From CAMFTQ01 sp051881615 (lineage in GTDB: Bacteria > Bacillota > Clostridia > Oscillospirales > Acutalibacteraceae): a stretch of 22,162 nt of DNA. The notes beneath the pieces are model-generated. The model saw nothing but the letters and a program-made list of their open reading frames with translations. It had not been told where the DNA came from and made no database searches. Below are positions 20,791 through 22,162 of the stretch, piece after piece. Position 1 is the first letter of the stretch. Each line of letters opens with the position of its first letter. The position numbers and the translations under genes are program-made. Location of the stretch: the NCBI GenBank assembly GCA_051881615.1, contig JBJEQF010000003.1, positions 1 to 22,162 of the forward strand. The letters run 5' to 3'.

Positions 20791-21960
20791 ATGGCAAAAA
20801 AGCGAGCAAATGGCGAGGGTACAATATATAAAAACGAAGCTAAAAACCTGTGGTGCGCTCAGCTGTCGGTGCGTGATGAAACGACAGGCAAACTGAAACG
20901 CAAGGTTGTTTACGGAAAAACGCAAAAAATAGTCAAAGAAAAGTTAGACAAGCTCAAAGAGCAAAAGGGCAGCGGAATAAATCTGATTGACAAGGCTCAG
21001 ACGGTGCAAGAGATAGTCAAGCAGGCTATTGAGTATCAGAGGGCCACAAACGAGATTAGCGGTGTGACGTACCACCGCAAAATCGAAACACTGAAAATAC
21101 TGGAGCGTTATTATTTTGTCACAGGAAAAACTATTGACAAAATCAGCTCATCAGACTTGACGGATTTTTTAATTGCCATAACTAACTACTCAAATTCCGT
21201 TATTTCAAAGGCGTATGGCTTGCTTAATTTTGCCTTTAAACAGGCTGTTTTTAAAGGGTATATAAACTACAACCCCCTTGATAACAAACAGCAATATAAA
21301 AAGCCTACGTCTAAAAAACCGACAAAAAAGGTCACCGCATTTACACTGTCGGAACAAAAAGAGTTTTTGTCGGCTTTGCTTCCTCACAAAAGTGTGAGAT
21401 ACAAGGAGCAAATGCTTATATCTCTTTACACAGGCGCACGAATGGGGGAGATTAACGCACTGACCTTGCGTGACATCAATTTTACCGACAATACAATAAA
21501 TATTAACAAGACAATATCAAAGGACGCAGAGGATAAGCCGATTATCGGCAAAACCACAAAAACGTATGCAGGACAACGGGTCCTGCACGTCAATAACGAT
21601 ATAATGCAGCTGATACGTGACAGCGTTAAGAGCATTAACCCTGACGAGCTTATCTTCCGTGCGAAAAACGGCACACTGATAACGACTTGTCAGGTCAACT
21701 TAGAGTTTAAACGCTTTTGCGAAAAGTACAACATCTGTAACGGCAAGCCTGTCAATCAGCATATGTTAAGGCACACATACGCAACAAGGTGCATCGAAAG
21801 CGGTATGCCTGCGCCTGTCTTGCAAAAGTTACTGGGGCATACAGACATAAAAACAACGATAAACACATACTGTGACGTGTTTACCGAATACGAACAAAAG
21901 CACCTTGACGCTCAATCGGAATACCTCAAAAACAATGGCTTGAGCATATCGGCAGTGTAA
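20791..21960 (+). CDS. int: Tyrosine recombinase integrase
   Basis: The 389-residue protein has an AP2-like N-terminal arm-binding region (GEGTIYKNEAKNLWCAQLSV), a SAM-like core-binding domain (about 70-170) and a C-terminal catalytic domain. Catalytic residues visible are Arg217 (YTGARMGE), His324 and Arg327 (HMLRHTYAT), His350 (LLGHTDIKTT) and Tyr360 (NTY), so it looks complete. Tyrosine integrases of Clostridia prophages and integrative elements have this length. GGAG lies nine bases before the ATG. The gene points at the adjacent tRNA-Pro, whose 3' end is the likely attachment site, and repeats just past its stop codon may be arm sites. Confidence 0.96.
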   Translation: MAKKRANGEGTIYKNEAKNLWCAQLSVRDETTGKLKRKVVYGKTQKIVKEKLDKLKEQKGSGINLIDKAQTVQEIVKQAIEYQRATNEISGVTYHRKIETLKILERYYFVTGKTIDKISSSDLTDFLIAITNYSNSVISKAYGLLNFAFKQAVFKGYINYNPLDNKQQYKKPTSKKPTKKVTAFTLSEQKEFLSALLPHKSVRYKEQMLISLYTGARMGEINALTLRDINFTDNTININKTISKDAEDKPIIGKTTKTYAGQRVLHVNNDIMQLIRDSVKSINPDELIFRAKNGTLITTCQVNLEFKRFCEKYNICNGKPVNQHMLRHTYATRCIESGMPAPVLQKLLGHTDIKTTINTYCDVFTEYEQKHLDAQSEYLKNNGLSISAV

Positions 21961-21985
21961 TGCAAGTAATGCAACAGTAATGCAA
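21957..21985. repeat. Three direct repeats GTAATGCAA, candidate integrase arm sites
   Basis: Copies lie at 21957-21965 (containing the integrase stop codon), 21966-21974 and 21977-21985. Integrases of this class bind short direct repeats that flank the core, and these lie between the gene and the tRNA end. The arm-site role is inferred. Confidence 0.55.
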
Positions 21986-22079
21986 CTGCGATTTATTTTG
22001 TTTTATTTGACTTTATTTATAAATTGCCTAACTCGTCAAAAATGGCTTTACAATCGCATTTTTAATAAACACAAATAAA

Positions 22080-22108
22080 AAGAGGGTAGCACAGACTACC
22101 CTCTTTTT
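22080..22108. terminator. Bidirectional terminator between integrase and tRNA-Pro
   Basis: AGAGGGTAG and CTACCCTCT form a 9-bp stem with a short loop (CACAGA). T-runs follow on the plus strand (CTCTTTTT) and on the minus strand (CTCTTTTTATTTG), so it can end both the integrase transcript and the tRNA transcript. Confidence 0.88.
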
Positions 22109-22162
22109 GGTCGAGATGACAGGATTTGAACCTGCGGCTTCTGCGTCCCGAACGCAGCGCTC
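22108..22162 (-). tRNA. tRNA-Pro (CGG), 3' part, cut by the window edge
   Basis: Read on the minus strand, the anticodon stem CTGCG/CGCAG (22141-22157) encloses the loop TTCGGGA with anticodon CGG (proline codon CCG). The T-arm GCAGGTTCAAATCCTG and the acceptor end GTCATCTCGA followed by an encoded CCA (22108-22110) are complete. The D-arm and 5' acceptor lie outside the window. The 3' end faces the integrase gene, so the attachment core probably lies in this stretch. Confidence 0.95.

Noticed and set aside
20547..20925. Minus-strand frames between membrane protein and integrase
   Set aside because: No ribosome binding site, they run through a hairpin and an inverted repeat, and one overlaps the integrase start.

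Overview
The window is one end of an integrated phage-like mobile element in a low-GC Firmicute. Protein flavour and strong AGGAGG ribosome binding sites suggest a gut Clostridia/Oscillospiraceae (Ruminococcus-like) host; this is inferred from style, not from a marker gene. The right edge holds the 3' part of a tRNA-Pro(CGG) gene on the minus strand. Beside it, pointing at it, is a tyrosine integrase gene, so the tRNA 3' end is the likely attachment site. Two runs of exactly 100 N show that this is a scaffolded draft assembly.

Layout from right to left: tRNA-Pro, a bidirectional terminator, three GTAATGCAA repeats, the integrase (+), a small membrane/zinc-ribbon protein (+), and a CI-like repressor (+). 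A divergent promoter region follows, with at least three copies of a 16-bp operator. All genes from 19476 down to 3033 lie on the minus strand as one tightly packed early operon. It starts with a Cro-like regulator and a DUF7666-like protein carrying a 9-residue tandem repeat interrupted by the N gaps. Small genes and an excisionase-like HTH protein come next, then a frameshifted radical SAM gene, a small membrane protein, a PAPS-reductase/PP-loop protein, a YopX protein, an HTH regulator, a Lar-like zinc ribbon and a C5 cytosine methyltransferase. The replication/recombination block holds a Sak4/RecA-like ATPase, a DUF669 protein, a DEAD/DEAH helicase with zinc ribbon, a VRR-NUC nuclease, a DnaD-like initiator and a DnaB-like helicase. 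About a dozen micro-genes follow, and the operon ends in a probable small terminase subunit.

Left of the terminase (below 3030) no large terminase, portal or capsid gene is visible. Instead there is an AT-rich gap with GTATAGT repeats, a convergent plus-strand cassette (zinc-ribbon protein, conserved 61-residue protein, 20-residue membrane peptide) with a perfect promoter and a hairpin-rich leader, and a divergent short serine recombinase followed by a membrane/coiled-coil protein and the start of another gene. The order integrase, divergent regulators, replication genes, small terminase, cargo resembles a phage-inducible island. A prophage with cargo inserted between its terminase genes is equally possible on this window alone.

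The genes fit an early phage programme. The repressor/Cro switch controls the long operon. The helicases, initiator, nuclease, DUF669 protein and RecA-like ATPase replicate and recombine the element DNA. The methyltransferase and two Lar-like proteins may counter host restriction, and the PP-loop and radical SAM pair may form a modification or sulfur-chemistry module.
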